Counted from the stretch's first letter, positions 33,787-43,382 are shown. The stretch: 64,000 nt of DNA from Methanocrinis alkalitolerans (GCF_029167205.1 NZ_JARFPL010000008.1:13138-77137), one strand, 5' to 3'. Numbers and translations are program-made. Notes: generated by a model not told the origin, from the sequence alone.

Positions 33787-35289
33787 TCAGGCTGCTGGAT
33801 CGTATCGGGGGCAGACTCCCCTCGCCACCACCAGGGAGACGCCGGCCTTCGCCAGCTCCTGGGCCAGGACCTCGCCGATCTCATCCCGCCTCGCGGGAAG
33901 ATCGATGGTCCGCAGGTCAGGGACTATCCGCTCCAGGATCGGGGTGATATCGGGGACGGTTTGGCCTCCCGTCATCGCTGCGACGCCGTTTTTCAGAAGG
34001 ACGACCAATACCTCCCTCTTATTGATCACGGCGTCGATGAGCCCCAAAAGGCCGGAGTGGGCGAGGGCGTAGTCTCCGATGATGGCGACCCCTTTCTCGC
34101 CGAAGCCGGAGGCTACGGCCACCGAGGATCCCAGGCCGTAGACTACGTCCACAGCGGCAGGAGGGGCTCTGACCGCCCGGATGCTGCACCCGGCGTCCCC
34201 CGCCACCGGGACCGAAAGGTCAGCAACCGCTTCGTAGAGGGGCAGGTAGGGGCAGTCGTCGCAGACCGTCTTGGAGGCGAGCCCCTCATCGAACCTCTGG
34301 GGCGGGGCGGCGGGGCCGGGCTTCTTTCCCGAGGCTATCAGCTCCGCCGCCCTCTCGACATCCCCCTCCTCCATCTTCCCCCAGGGGAGGTGGCCGGTCA
34401 GCTTCCCGAAGACCCCTTCGCGCGCCAAAAGGCGGGCCTCGATGAAGGGGGCGGGCTCCTCCGCCACCAGGATTTTGTCGTGCTCTGAGACGAACTCCCG
34501 GATCATCTCTGCGGGGAGGGGGTGGGAGAAGCCGACGACCAGGAGGGGTAGGTCCATCTTCGATGCGAAGGAGGCGGCCCTCCCCGAGGCTATGATCCCG
34601 AGGTCCCCTCCGCCTTCTCTCAGGAGGTTGAGGTCTGATCTCTCGGAGGCGGACCTCATCTGAGGGAGGGCTTCGATCCGGTACCTCTGGTGGCGCCCCT
34701 TCGCCGTCAGATCCCAGATCGACCGGTCGAAGGTCGCAAACCTTCCAAACTTCCTCTCATCATGATGGGCCGAACTCTCAGCCGGGGCGAGCTCAGGTCC
34801 ACCATCCCCTCCTCCGAACTCGAAGGTCGTCCTCACCATCGCCGGGGCCCTTATCTTCTCGGATAGGGCGTAGGCCTCTTCGAGGGCGGGACGAAGAAGG
34901 CCGGGGCCGGACGGTTCCAGAACCGGGATCTCGCAGAGGGGGCCGTAGTTTCTGGTATCCATCTCAGCCTGAGACCCCCTGGGCCCCACGTCCTCCCCCG
35001 CCAGGACGACGAGCCCCGACCCTATAGAATGGGAAGGGGCGATGGAGAGGGGGTCGGAGAGGAGGTTTACCCCCAGGTGCTTCACCAGGACCATCGATCT
35101 CCTCCCTGCGGCCGAGGCTCCCAGGGCCACCTCCATCGCCACCTTCTCGTTCGTCGCCATCTGGGCCTCTTCTCCCAGGGCCGGGACGGCGTCGGTGATG
35201 GGGTAGCCGGGAACGTAGATCCGGAGGGATACCTCGAGGTCTGCGAGCGCCCCTCTCAATTCGTCCGCGGCCGTCCACCCCTTCTTCAC
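33787..35289 (-). CDS. IorA-like thiamine-diphosphate protein without ferredoxin domain
   Basis: A 500-residue protein related to the alpha subunit of indolepyruvate:ferredoxin oxidoreductase. The N-terminal domain starts RIYVPGYPITDAVPAL and has EVALGASAAGRRSMVLVKHLGVN; the C-terminal ThDP domain has AGDAGCSIR, GLGSSVAVASGFG and GDYALAHSGLLGLIDAV with LLKNGVAAMTGGQ, the metal/ThDP-binding pattern. True IorA proteins carry about 120 more residues with two 4Fe-4S clusters; these are missing, and no IorB gene adjoins. It starts 12 bases after the marker-11 gene and so is in its operon. It may use another electron carrier or act in a different 2-oxoacid reaction. Confidence 0.78.
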   Translation of the reverse strand: MKKGWTAADELRGALADLEVSLRIYVPGYPITDAVPALGEEAQMATNEKVAMEVALGASAAGRRSMVLVKHLGVNLLSDPLSIAPSHSIGSGLVVLAGEDVGPRGSQAEMDTRNYGPLCEIPVLEPSGPGLLRPALEEAYALSEKIRAPAMVRTTFEFGGGDGGPELAPAESSAHHDERKFGRFATFDRSIWDLTAKGRHQRYRIEALPQMRSASERSDLNLLREGGGDLGIIASGRAASFASKMDLPLLVVGFSHPLPAEMIREFVSEHDKILVAEEPAPFIEARLLAREGVFGKLTGHLPWGKMEEGDVERAAELIASGKKPGPAAPPQRFDEGLASKTVCDDCPYLPLYEAVADLSVPVAGDAGCSIRAVRAPPAAVDVVYGLGSSVAVASGFGEKGVAIIGDYALAHSGLLGLIDAVINKREVLVVLLKNGVAAMTGGQTVPDITPILERIVPDLRTIDLPARRDEIGEVLAQELAKAGVSLVVARGVCPRYDPAA

Positions 35290-35301
35290 AATATCGCCTC
35301 T

Positions 35302-36195
35302 TCAGACCTCGGGGATCACCGACTCGATGGGCCTTCCGCAGAAGGGGATCGCCGCCAGGGCTCCTATAAGACCCTGGCCGGCGAGGACCGCCTTCGTCCC
35401 CGTCTTTTTAGCCGTCTCGACTGCCAGCTCGTAGGGTATCCGCTCGGTCCTGCAGAGGTGGGAGTACGCCATCAGGGGCGAGGGGTCGAAGCCCCGGTAT
35501 ACGACCATCCCGGTGTTCTCGGAGACGGTGTACCGCTCCAGAAGCGATTTGAAGTCCGAGATCATCGTATCGGCCTTCCCCGGGAGGGCGGCGAACTCCA
35601 CCGCCGTCGATACGCAGTTCTGGGTCTTGGTGGGGACGGGAAATAGCTGGACGAGGGCGTGGGAGACGTACCTCGCCTCAGGCCTGTCGACTCTCTGGGC
35701 GATGTTGTGGACCAGCGACCAAGTCGCCCCTTCGGTCTTGGAGTCGGTGTCGTCGACACCTACGACGATCCTCTCCCTCCGCGGGAGGACGATCGTCCCC
35801 CTCCCCACCTTCCCGCCCCCCGACTCGGAGACGGAGGACCGGAGGACGTCGTCGGCCCTGGACCTCGATACCGTCGCACCGACGCCTCCGCCCCCGAGGC
35901 CGGCGTAGGTTATCTCCACCTCGTCGTCCCCGACCAAAACGGACTCGATCCCCGCGGACCTCTTGGAGGAGGCGAGGCCGATGTCGGCCTTGCCGGCCCT
36001 CACCAGATACCGGAACCACTCTCCTATGGATCGGGATCTTTCGACGAGGGGGCCCTGGGAGTAGTGGTGGAGAGACCAGGCCCCGCCGCCGTAGCAGGAT
36101 GACCGCTCCAGGACCTCCACCAGGTCGCCCTCGGGCTTCACCACGGCGTGGATCTGTTTGTACACGACAGCATATGGATCGTCAAGAGTCAACAA
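35302..36195 (-). CDS. Methanogenesis marker protein 11
   Basis: A 297-residue protein with the signature segment VVGVDDTDSKTEGATWSLVH near residue 145, shared with the agmatinylcytidine synthetase TiaS family but in a shorter protein lacking TiaS's C-terminal OB and zinc parts. Length and the motif fit the methanogenesis marker 11 family, found in nearly all methanogens and of unknown function; an ATP- or nucleotide-dependent reaction is likely. The start is TTG 36195, with GAGGTG 7 bases before. The IorA-like gene follows in the same operon. Confidence 0.82.
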   Translation of the reverse strand: MLTLDDPYAVVYKQIHAVVKPEGDLVEVLERSSCYGGGAWSLHHYSQGPLVERSRSIGEWFRYLVRAGKADIGLASSKRSAGIESVLVGDDEVEITYAGLGGGGVGATVSRSRADDVLRSSVSESGGGKVGRGTIVLPRRERIVVGVDDTDSKTEGATWSLVHNIAQRVDRPEARYVSHALVQLFPVPTKTQNCVSTAVEFAALPGKADTMISDFKSLLERYTVSENTGMVVYRGFDPSPLMAYSHLCRTERIPYELAVETAKKTGTKAVLAGQGLIGALAAIPFCGRPIESVIPEV

Positions 36196-36254
36196 AGATC
36201 AGCACCTCGAAATGAAGGATCTCATTATCCCCTCTTCTGGTTATGGGCTATATT

Positions 36255-37583
36255 CTATAAGATATCGGATGATGGGACCACGGACCTGTCCGCCTCTGCG
36301 CCCTCCGCAGGCTTCATGTACTCCCGGAGGACGACGGTGGCGTAAGAGCCCGCCGGAAGGTCGAACTTCAGGAGGATGGACCCTCCATCCTCGATCTCCG
36401 CAACGGGCTCGACCCGGAGGAGGGCGGGCCTTCTGTTGCCCGGGGAGCCGAGGTCGGGGTTCGCTCCGACCCGGAAGTCGGAGAGGTCGACCCCTTCCTC
36501 CTCCAGGACCGACCTCTCGATATCGCCGGGGAGGCCCCCGGCCAGGGCGGATTTGTGGCCCAAGAGGGGGAGGGTGACAAAAGCCCTCCCCCTCTCGGCG
36601 AGGCGGTTGACCGCCGCGATGTTCGATTTGTCGACCTTCTGGAGCCGGTCGACGTCGGGGAGCCCCCCCTTCGAGAAGCAGACGACGTCCCCCTCCACCG
36701 CCCGCCCCAGGGGGAGGCCGGCCCTCATCCTCCGGGAGAGGATCCTGTTGTAGAGGAGGGACTGGTAGGCGTGGACGAAGAGCCTCTTGAGGTTCGTCGC
36801 CAGGACGTCGAAGGAGCGGGAATAGTCCTCCTCCTCCAGAAGGCGGGCCATCATCGCCCTCTCGTACCGGAGGCGGAGGGGGTACTCCTTCAGGGCTCGG
36901 CCGAAGTCCCGGTCGGCGAGGAGCCTTCCTCGGGCCTCTCTCGTCGTCTCCGGCTCTCTGGGGAAGGGGAGGGCTAGGTATGTCATCGCCGCCCTCTCCG
37001 GGTCGCCCCTCACCAGCGCCTCCCCGACGAGGTGGGTGACGGGCCTCACCTCCCCGAACCTCTGGACCCCGAAGTAGTTGGGCAGGCCCCCTCGCTCTTC
37101 GATCTCTCCCGTCACCGCTGCGACGCGGCGGGCGGCTTCTTCATGGTCGAGGTCGACCTCCCTTATCCGGACGGCGAACCGGTTTCCTCGAAGGTCCCCC
37201 AGGGAGACGCCCCGGTTGGACCTTCCTAGGACCCTTATCTTGACTCCTGGGAGGGCCGCCCGCTGGAGCTGCTTCTCATCGAGGGACATGATGCTCATCC
37301 TCTGCCTGGTGACGGCCTTCTTGTCCTTGGTCCCGGCCCAACCGAACCTCTTCTGGCTTATCTGGAGCTGCCGGGAGAGGTCTCTGACCAGATGGTGGGT
37401 CTCCCAGTCGACCTTCTCCACCTCGACGACGAGGTAGCGCCCCCCCTCATAGCTCTGATCCTCGTAGATCTCCTCGACGACGAAGTCCTCGATCTCGGCC
37501 CGGAGGCGACCTTTGCATCCCGGAGAGTCGGTGGCGTAAAGCTCCATCCCCAGGAGCCGGTCGGACGGTGGAGCCTCCATCAT
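36255..37583 (-). CDS. truD: tRNA pseudouridine(13) synthase TruD
   Basis: A 442-residue enzyme that isomerises a uridine in tRNA. The catalytic Asp lies in GWAGTKDKKAVTRQ, the TruD-specific motif; NYFGVQRFGEVRPVTHLVG and the inserted TRUD domain (about residues 165-370) follow, then SLLYNRILSRRM. Length fits the archaeal group. Good ribosome site GGAGGGG lies before ATG 37583. It follows pth2 by 21 bases and is the last gene of a dnaG-pth2-truD run on the minus strand, a known archaeal arrangement. Confidence 0.93.
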   Translation of the reverse strand: MMEAPPSDRLLGMELYATDSPGCKGRLRAEIEDFVVEEIYEDQSYEGGRYLVVEVEKVDWETHHLVRDLSRQLQISQKRFGWAGTKDKKAVTRQRMSIMSLDEKQLQRAALPGVKIRVLGRSNRGVSLGDLRGNRFAVRIREVDLDHEEAARRVAAVTGEIEERGGLPNYFGVQRFGEVRPVTHLVGEALVRGDPERAAMTYLALPFPREPETTREARGRLLADRDFGRALKEYPLRLRYERAMMARLLEEEDYSRSFDVLATNLKRLFVHAYQSLLYNRILSRRMRAGLPLGRAVEGDVVCFSKGGLPDVDRLQKVDKSNIAAVNRLAERGRAFVTLPLLGHKSALAGGLPGDIERSVLEEEGVDLSDFRVGANPDLGSPGNRRPALLRVEPVAEIEDGGSILLKFDLPAGSYATVVLREYMKPAEGAEADRSVVPSSDIL

Positions 37584-37604
37584 CTCATATCCCCTCCCCC
37601 ACCA

Positions 37605-37949
37605 TCAGACGAGCTTCAGGCTTCCGGTGATCCTGTCGAGGAGGGCTGCGGGGGCGGGGCCTAGGCCCAGGGCGGTGACGGTCCCTGGGGGGATCTCGGT
37701 GAGACCCGCGTCGATCACTATCGCCGAGGCGACCCCCGCCCTCTCCGCCTCGTCCCTCAGCCTGAAGACGTCCTGGAGGGTGGGGGCCTTGAGGACGATC
37801 TTCCTCTGACCCTCCTCCTTCCAGTCCCTGACTGCCCGTTTCTCCGCCCGCTCCATGGCCAGGATCGCGGCGTGGGCTACCTGGACTGCCATCTTTCCAT
37901 ATGAGAGCTTCAGATCTTCCCGAACGACGATGCATTGCTTGAACTCCAT
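37605..37949 (-). CDS. pth2: Peptidyl-tRNA hydrolase, archaeal/eukaryal type (Pth2)
   Basis: A 114-residue enzyme that frees stalled peptidyl-tRNA. It reads FKQCIVVREDLKLSYGKMA, VQVAHAAILAME, VLKAPTLQDVFRL, AGLTEIPPGTVTALGLGP, all Pth2 hallmarks. ATG 37949 gives the family length; the longer open frame to 38081 adds unrelated residues. It lies between dnaG and truD on the minus strand. Confidence 0.95.
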   Translation of the reverse strand: MEFKQCIVVREDLKLSYGKMAVQVAHAAILAMERAEKRAVRDWKEEGQRKIVLKAPTLQDVFRLRDEAERAGVASAIVIDAGLTEIPPGTVTALGLGPAPAALLDRITGSLKLV

Positions 37950-38050
37950 GATGGCGGGGGTTATAGGGCCATAGGATAAAAGGGTAGACGTACCCTCCAG
38001 GGGGAAGGCCCGGGAGGGGGAGGAGAGAAGGGGATGGACGGAGGGCTCTA

Positions 38051-39364
38051 TCAGGCCTCTCCCGTCATCACCTTGACGCATAGGGGGCTTTTGACGATGT
38101 TTCCGAGCTTCGCCCCGATGAGGTAATCCAGGTTCTTGTCCGCGGCGATGTCCAGGATCCTCTGGGTGACGACCCCGTCGAAGATGACCCCTGCCACGTC
38201 ACCGTTGGACTCTTTCAGCTCTTTTGCGAGATCTCTAACCGCCACCTCCCGGACGACGTTCTGGTTGCGGTCGAAGAGGCGGGCGGTGAGGGTGCCGTTG
38301 AGGGCTTCGAGATGGGGCTGGAACCACTGGCCGCCATCCTCCACCGCCTCAGGACCCTCTTCGACGATCTCGGGTTCGGGCTCGAACTCCACCCCCTGCG
38401 AAGGTTCGTGGACATGGATGACGGGGGCTGCCTCCGCGGATCTATCCGCGCCCCTGCTGATCCGGACAGGCCTCTCCCTGATGAGGCTCTTCCTCCTGGT
38501 GGTCGACTCCCGCCGCTGCTTCTTCGATAGGGGCTTGATGTTATAATAGTCCAGGACCTGCTCGACGGGGATCTTCTGGCGGAGGGCCCGGACGATCTCC
38601 TTCTGAGACATGTCCTCGACGCACTTCCCCTCGGGGGCTCTGGCGACGTAGTCGATATCGGCCACCTGGAGGAGCTCTTTGACGATCAGCTCACCGCCCC
38701 GGTCTCCATCGGTGAAGGCGGTCACCACCTTCTTGCTGCAGAGCTCAGCGATGGTGGGGGGTACGTTCGTCCCGCCGACGGCTACGGCGTTCTTGATCCC
38801 GTACCGGAGGAGGTTCAGGACGTCTGCCCTCCCCTCCACCACCAGGATGGCATCGGAGTCGAGGACGTTGGGGCCTGCAGGAAGCCGGTCCGGCCCGATG
38901 TGGGTGATCTCCTCCACCCGGACGGACTGCTTGATCTGTTCGGTGATCCCCTGGGTGTCCAGGAGGTTCTCGTCGAACATCTCCATGATGATCTGCTTTG
39001 CCCTCTCCACAACGTACCTCCTCTTGGAGGCCCTGACGTCCTCGATGTTGGAGACTTTTATCCTGGCTATGCAGGGGCCGACCCTGTCGATCGTCTCGAG
39101 GGCGGAGGCGAGGATGGCCGTCTCCACCTTGTCGAAGGACGAGGGTATCGAGATCGTCCCGCCGGATTTGCCCCCGCTGGACGTGATCTGGACGTCGATC
39201 CTGCCGATCCTGCCGGTCTTCTGGAGATCTCTGAGGTCGAGGTCGCTTCCCAGAAGCCCTTCTGTCTGGCCGAATATGGCGCCGACGACGTCGGGCCTCT
39301 CCACGATCCCGTCTGCCGTGATCTCAGCGTGAATTACGTATTTAGTGGTATCAACATTCTGCAT
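38051..39364 (-). CDS. dnaG: DnaG-like protein, archaeal (TOPRIM)
   Basis: A 437-residue protein with the archaeal DnaG layout: an N-terminal domain (DTTKYVIHAEITADG, GAIFGQTEGLLG), a central TOPRIM domain (residues about 150-260: DAILVVEGRADVLNLLRYG, then VTAFTDGDRGGELIV with the metal-binding Asp pair), and a variable acidic linker before a C-terminal domain. Archaeal DnaG binds the exosome and may also prime DNA. ATG 39364 follows GAGGTG by 6 bases; a second ATG directly precedes it. The mcm operon lies upstream on the same strand, about 440 bases away. Confidence 0.95.
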   Translation of the reverse strand: MQNVDTTKYVIHAEITADGIVERPDVVGAIFGQTEGLLGSDLDLRDLQKTGRIGRIDVQITSSGGKSGGTISIPSSFDKVETAILASALETIDRVGPCIARIKVSNIEDVRASKRRYVVERAKQIIMEMFDENLLDTQGITEQIKQSVRVEEITHIGPDRLPAGPNVLDSDAILVVEGRADVLNLLRYGIKNAVAVGGTNVPPTIAELCSKKVVTAFTDGDRGGELIVKELLQVADIDYVARAPEGKCVEDMSQKEIVRALRQKIPVEQVLDYYNIKPLSKKQRRESTTRRKSLIRERPVRISRGADRSAEAAPVIHVHEPSQGVEFEPEPEIVEEGPEAVEDGGQWFQPHLEALNGTLTARLFDRNQNVVREVAVRDLAKELKESNGDVAGVIFDGVVTQRILDIAADKNLDYLIGAKLGNIVKSPLCVKVMTGEA

Positions 39365-39801
39365 CATATACACCTCAAATTTTAAAATAGATAAATAAAT
39401 ACACCTGCGGCTCCTACAACTCGCCAATGCTGCGCTGCCATAGATTCGGACTCGGAGCCGAAAAACCCCAGCATATCATATCGTTGAGGATTGATGGTGA
39501 ACGTGTATCTATCTAGCTATTTCAATCGGTGGGCATCAACTTCGTGATTTTGAAGATCATGATGATGGAACTTCTGCTTATCGGATCGTCATTCATCTCC
39601 AAGCGGGGTGGATGTATCCGGACATATCTGAGGGGAGGCGTCACCTCATGAGATCCATATTCGTATTTATATACATCACCCAGAGCATGAAGATCTTCTC
39701 GATGATCGTCCGTCTCGCAAAATCCGACTTTGCGAGCATCGCCTTTGCCTAGAAATAGACCAAGGCTAGTTTAATAACTTTGTGGTGGAGGTTAAGATGG
39801 C
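39365..39801. other. Intergenic region with possible small RNA signals
   Basis: No protein gene is supported in these 437 bases. A plus-strand TATA-like sequence TATTTATATACATC (39664-39677) is followed about 45 bases later by a perfect 8-bp stem CTCGCAAA (39714-39721) / TTTGCGAG (39729-39736) with a 7-base loop. Near 39382-39400 lie the AT-rich promoter bases of dnaG (minus). The combination could be a small RNA gene on the plus strand or regulatory DNA. Confidence 0.4.
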
Positions 39802-40866
39802 TCAGCTCACCTTCTCCCCTCTTCCGGGAGGGAGGAGTATGATCTCCCCTTGAAACCTCAAAAATTCGACCTCTTCCCCAACCCCCGCCTTCAGACTGCC
39901 GGGCCTGGATGCGGAGACGGTCCTGTAGCTCTCGGGGTCCAAAACCTCCAGAACGTCCCGGTCCTCCGCCACCACCACCCCCTTCTCGGCGGTGGATCTG
40001 TTCCCCGCGACGACGACATCTTCAGAATCTTCTTCAGAAAGATATATGATTCTCCCGTCCCGCAGAGAGGTGGTGGCCACCCTCCTCCCCTCAAACCCTC
40101 TCACCTCCAGAAAGGACCCTCCCGCCATGATCAGGTCGCCGACCTTCAGCCTGGGGAGTCTGATCAGGATGCTCGTCCGATAGACCTTCTTTCCGTCCCT
40201 CATCCCCACCAGCTTGTATGACTCCTGGGAGCTTCCCCCAAACCGGTCCTGGATGGCTCTGGCGATGGATCTCCCCTGCTGGGTCGATCCCACCACCAGG
40301 TCTATCCCGCCCTTGACCTCCTTCGTCTCCTGGATGAAGGAGTGGCGGTCGCCTCTTTCAAGGCAGAGGTCGGTCCGGGCCTCGGCGATCTTCCGGCTCT
40401 CTTCGAGCTCGAAGGAGGCTGGCGGACCAGAAGACCCCCTCACCTGGACGATCGCCTCGTAGTAATTTCCTGCCATCCTGCTGCACCTATCGCAGGTCGT
40501 ACGCCGGACGGTGGCAGCGACGACCTTCTCCTCCTCCGCCAAAAGGCCGCCGAACCTTCCCCTGACGGCGACGGAGACGAGGTAATGGGTGGGGTTCTTC
40601 CTGGAGACGGAGATCTCCACCTCTGGATCCTCCAGATCCTGGTGGGTGGCGATCTCTCCAGCGACGGCGTCGGAGATGAGGTCCTCCAGGGGCTCGTCGG
40701 CCTTCTGCCACCGACCCCGGAGGAGGTGGGAGCCGCAGACGGGGCAGACGGTCACCTCGACTGCCTCTGGGGTCTTGAGGAGGAGGGCATCCTCCAGACG
40801 GCACCGGTCGCAGAGGCCCAGGGATGAGGGTCCGCCGCATTTGGGGCAGACGCTTCTGTTTTTCAC
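39802..40866 (-). CDS. NMD3-related ribosome export/stability protein, archaeal
   Basis: A 354-residue protein with the N-terminal zinc ribbons of NMD3 (CPKCGGPSSLGLCDRC, CPVCGSHLL, and TCDRCSRM) and the following beta domains. Eukaryal NMD3 binds the 60S subunit for export; in archaea it probably assists large-subunit maturation. GTG 40866 begins one base before the stop of the DUF424 gene, giving a 4-base overlap, and is preferred to the longer frame to 40899 which would run into that gene. It is the third gene of mcm-DUF424-nmd3. Confidence 0.9.
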   Translation of the reverse strand: MKNRSVCPKCGGPSSLGLCDRCRLEDALLLKTPEAVEVTVCPVCGSHLLRGRWQKADEPLEDLISDAVAGEIATHQDLEDPEVEISVSRKNPTHYLVSVAVRGRFGGLLAEEEKVVAATVRRTTCDRCSRMAGNYYEAIVQVRGSSGPPASFELEESRKIAEARTDLCLERGDRHSFIQETKEVKGGIDLVVGSTQQGRSIARAIQDRFGGSSQESYKLVGMRDGKKVYRTSILIRLPRLKVGDLIMAGGSFLEVRGFEGRRVATTSLRDGRIIYLSEEDSEDVVVAGNRSTAEKGVVVAEDRDVLEVLDPESYRTVSASRPGSLKAGVGEEVEFLRFQGEIILLPPGRGEKVS

Positions 40867-41177
40867 ATCCGCACCATCTGGGCGCAGGGGACCCCACATA
40901 TCCGCAGGACGTTCTCGTCTTCGATGCTATCCGTCTCGATGGCGCAGGCGACCGCCCTCTCCCCCACCATGTTGGCTATGGTGGCACCGGCGAGCGCCTC
41001 GGCCACCTCCCGGGCGGTCGCCTCCTCCTCTCCGAAGAAGGAGGGCTCGACCGAGAGGGAGAGCTCGCCCTCGTCGAAGGTCTTTCCCAGGAGGTCGCGG
41101 TCGCAGACCGCCACCATCACCTCTCCGCGGACTTTGTGAACCTTCAGGTACATAATCTCTGATCTGTCGTCGTCCAT
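40863..41177 (-). CDS. DUF424 family protein
   Basis: A protein of 96-104 residues matching the small archaeal DUF424 family: YLKVHKVRGEVMVAVCDRDLLG, GKTFDEGELSLSV, ANMVGERAVACAIE, RICGVPCAQMVRM. The function is unknown; presence beside nmd3 and translation genes in many archaea suggests a role in translation or RNA. ATG 41153 (MYLKVH) could be the start; ATG 41177, 10 bases after the mcm stop, adds 8 residues. Confidence 0.88.
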   Translation of the reverse strand: MDDDRSEIMYLKVHKVRGEVMVAVCDRDLLGKTFDEGELSLSVEPSFFGEEEATAREVAEALAGATIANMVGERAVACAIETDSIEDENVLRICGVPCAQMVRM

Positions 41178-41186
41178 ATTATCACA

Positions 41187-43256
41187 TCATGGAAGCTTCA
41201 AAAAGCCTGGTCTCGGCTCGAATATCTCCCCGTTCGTCCGGAGCCTCTTTATGATATCTTCGGCTTTATGTCTCTCCATCCCCAGCTTCGTCTCTGCCCT
41301 CTCCAGGACCGCCTCCATGGGGGCCGGACCCTGATGTTCTGTGGTCAGCTCACGGATCAGGTCGATCATCAGCCTCGTCTTGTCTCTTGTGCTCTTGCTC
41401 ATCCCCACCGCCAGGACATCGGCGTCGAGGAGGCCGGTCTCGGGGTCGACCCCCACCTGCCGGAGGCAGGCTTCGACGATCCTGATCACCCGTTCGGCAT
41501 CTCCACCGGTGATCTCTTCACTGAGCCGGAGGCGCGCGCTGGACTCGGAGAGCCGAAAGAGCGCCTCCAGCTGCCTCGCCGTCACCGGGACGGGCTTATT
41601 TCCGTCCTGCCCCTGCTTTCGCAGGTTGACGTAGTAGCTCTCGAGCCTCTCTCTAGCCCCGTCGGTGAGGACGGGAAATACGTTCTTTCGGGCATAGGCT
41701 ATGTACTTTCGGAGGACCTCCGGCTCGATGGCCGGGCGGATGATCTCCATCACCGCCTCCAGCTCCTCTTTGGAGTAGCCGCCCCGGGACGATATCTCCC
41801 CGGCGTAGGTGGTCTGGCCGATGTGGCGGGCGATCTTGCTGTCCCGGGCGTCTGAGGGCTCATCGGTGAGGACGAAGATCAGATCGAACCGCGACATGAG
41901 GGCGGGGGAGAGGTTGATCTGCTGGGCTATCCCCTCGTACTTGTCGAAGCGGCCGAACTTGGGGTTTGCGGCGGCGAGGAGGGCGCACCTCGATTTCAAG
42001 GTGGCCATCACCCCAGCCTTGGCTACGCTGATCGTCTGCTGCTCCATCGCCTCGTGGAGGGCGGACCGGTCCTCGGACCTCATCTTGTCCATCTCGTCGA
42101 TGCAGGCGATCCCCTTGTCTGCCAGGACGAGCGCCCCCGCCTCGATGGACCAGCGGCCGTCCCCCAGCTCATCTTTGACCGCCGTCGCCGTCAGCCCCGC
42201 CGAGGTGGAGCTCTTCCCCGAGGTGTATATCCCCCGGGGGGAGAGCTTGGAGATGTACCGGAGGAGCTGGCTCTTGGCGATGCCGGGGTCGCCGACGAGG
42301 AGGATGTGGATGTCCCCCCGGATCCTGGTGCCGTCGGGGAGCCCCTTTGAGACGCCGGAGAAGAGCTGGAGCGCCAAGGCCTCCTTCACCTCGTCGTAGC
42401 CGTAGATGGAGGGGGCGATGGACTTTCTTACATTCTCGTATATCTGGGGGTCGGTTGATAGCTCCCTTATCAGCCGTTCGTCCTCGGCCTTGATATCGAT
42501 CTCCTCGAACTCCTGCTCCATCATCTCGATGGAGTTTCCTTCGAGGAAGAGGTCGAAATAGGTGGACTTGCCGGTCTGGGTCGTCCTCTGATATGACCGC
42601 AGAGCCCCGTTGACGACGATCCTGTCGCCGGGGTAGATCATCCCGGTGAGGTCGTCTTCGAGCTGGACGTCCAGGGTCTGGGGCTGCTCGCCCCCCCGCA
42701 GCTCTTCGGGGGACTCCTGGACCCGGACGTTCTGGGCGTCGACGAACCGGGACCTGTCCAGGAGGAGCTTGAAGGGCCCCCGCCGGTCGCAGGCGTCGTT
42801 GGGGCAGTCGTAGGGCTCCTGGAACTTGGAGGTCGTCTGCTCCTTGTAGAAGATGTGGCCGCACCTCTGGCACTCGAAGGCGGCGCTGATGACCTTCGGC
42901 CGGACCTCCGTCACCGTCCGGACGAGCCCCTCCAGGGCGATGAGCCGCCCTATATGATCACTGCGCAGCTCGCTCGTCTTGTACCGCCGTGGCAGCCCGA
43001 CGATCCGGAAGTGGGCCTTCTCTAAGAGGACGTCGATGGGCAGGTCGATCTCCAGGAGGGCCGTCTCCGCCGCCTCCAGCAGCGGTCCCGGCTTCTCCAG
43101 AAGCTCGTCGGCGAACTCCGGGTCGTACCGGTCGATGTCCGGGAACTTGATGGAGAGGCTGCGGCGCAAGGGGTAGGAGTCGGCGAGCTCCAAAAGCTCG
43201 TCCCAGTACCTGGACCTGATGAACTCCTCCCACTTCGCTACGGGATCTTCGACCAT
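41187..43256 (-). CDS. mcm: Replicative DNA helicase MCM
   Basis: A 689-residue helicase. The N-terminal part has an OB fold with zinc site (ECQRCGHIFYKE, then CPNDACDRRG). The AAA+ core shows Walker A VGDPGIAKSQLL, Walker B IACIDEMDKM, sensor AAANPKFGRF and the arginine finger SRFDLIFV. A C-terminal winged helix ends the protein. Length is typical and there is no intein in the Walker A region, where some archaeal MCMs carry one. It heads an operon with DUF424 and nmd3. Confidence 0.97.
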   Translation of the reverse strand: MVEDPVAKWEEFIRSRYWDELLELADSYPLRRSLSIKFPDIDRYDPEFADELLEKPGPLLEAAETALLEIDLPIDVLLEKAHFRIVGLPRRYKTSELRSDHIGRLIALEGLVRTVTEVRPKVISAAFECQRCGHIFYKEQTTSKFQEPYDCPNDACDRRGPFKLLLDRSRFVDAQNVRVQESPEELRGGEQPQTLDVQLEDDLTGMIYPGDRIVVNGALRSYQRTTQTGKSTYFDLFLEGNSIEMMEQEFEEIDIKAEDERLIRELSTDPQIYENVRKSIAPSIYGYDEVKEALALQLFSGVSKGLPDGTRIRGDIHILLVGDPGIAKSQLLRYISKLSPRGIYTSGKSSTSAGLTATAVKDELGDGRWSIEAGALVLADKGIACIDEMDKMRSEDRSALHEAMEQQTISVAKAGVMATLKSRCALLAAANPKFGRFDKYEGIAQQINLSPALMSRFDLIFVLTDEPSDARDSKIARHIGQTTYAGEISSRGGYSKEELEAVMEIIRPAIEPEVLRKYIAYARKNVFPVLTDGARERLESYYVNLRKQGQDGNKPVPVTARQLEALFRLSESSARLRLSEEITGGDAERVIRIVEACLRQVGVDPETGLLDADVLAVGMSKSTRDKTRLMIDLIRELTTEHQGPAPMEAVLERAETKLGMERHKAEDIIKRLRTNGEIFEPRPGFLKLP

Positions 43257-43382
43257 GGATAGGGGAGGGTAAGGAGAGGGGTGGTTCTAAAGGTTATCGA
43301 TCAGCGAATAAAAGAGGGCGGCTCCCATAGGCCGCCTTCGGGGAAACCTGGAGAGAAGGGCTTCGGCGGTTTTATAAGCTAT

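Noticed and set aside
39556..39632. Box C/D sRNA (ATGATGA ... CTGA)
   Set aside because: Spacing fits loosely but no internal C'/D' boxes or terminal stem are visible.
41187..43256. Intein in MCM (and in aIF5B)
   Set aside because: Walker A regions are uninterrupted and both proteins have normal length.
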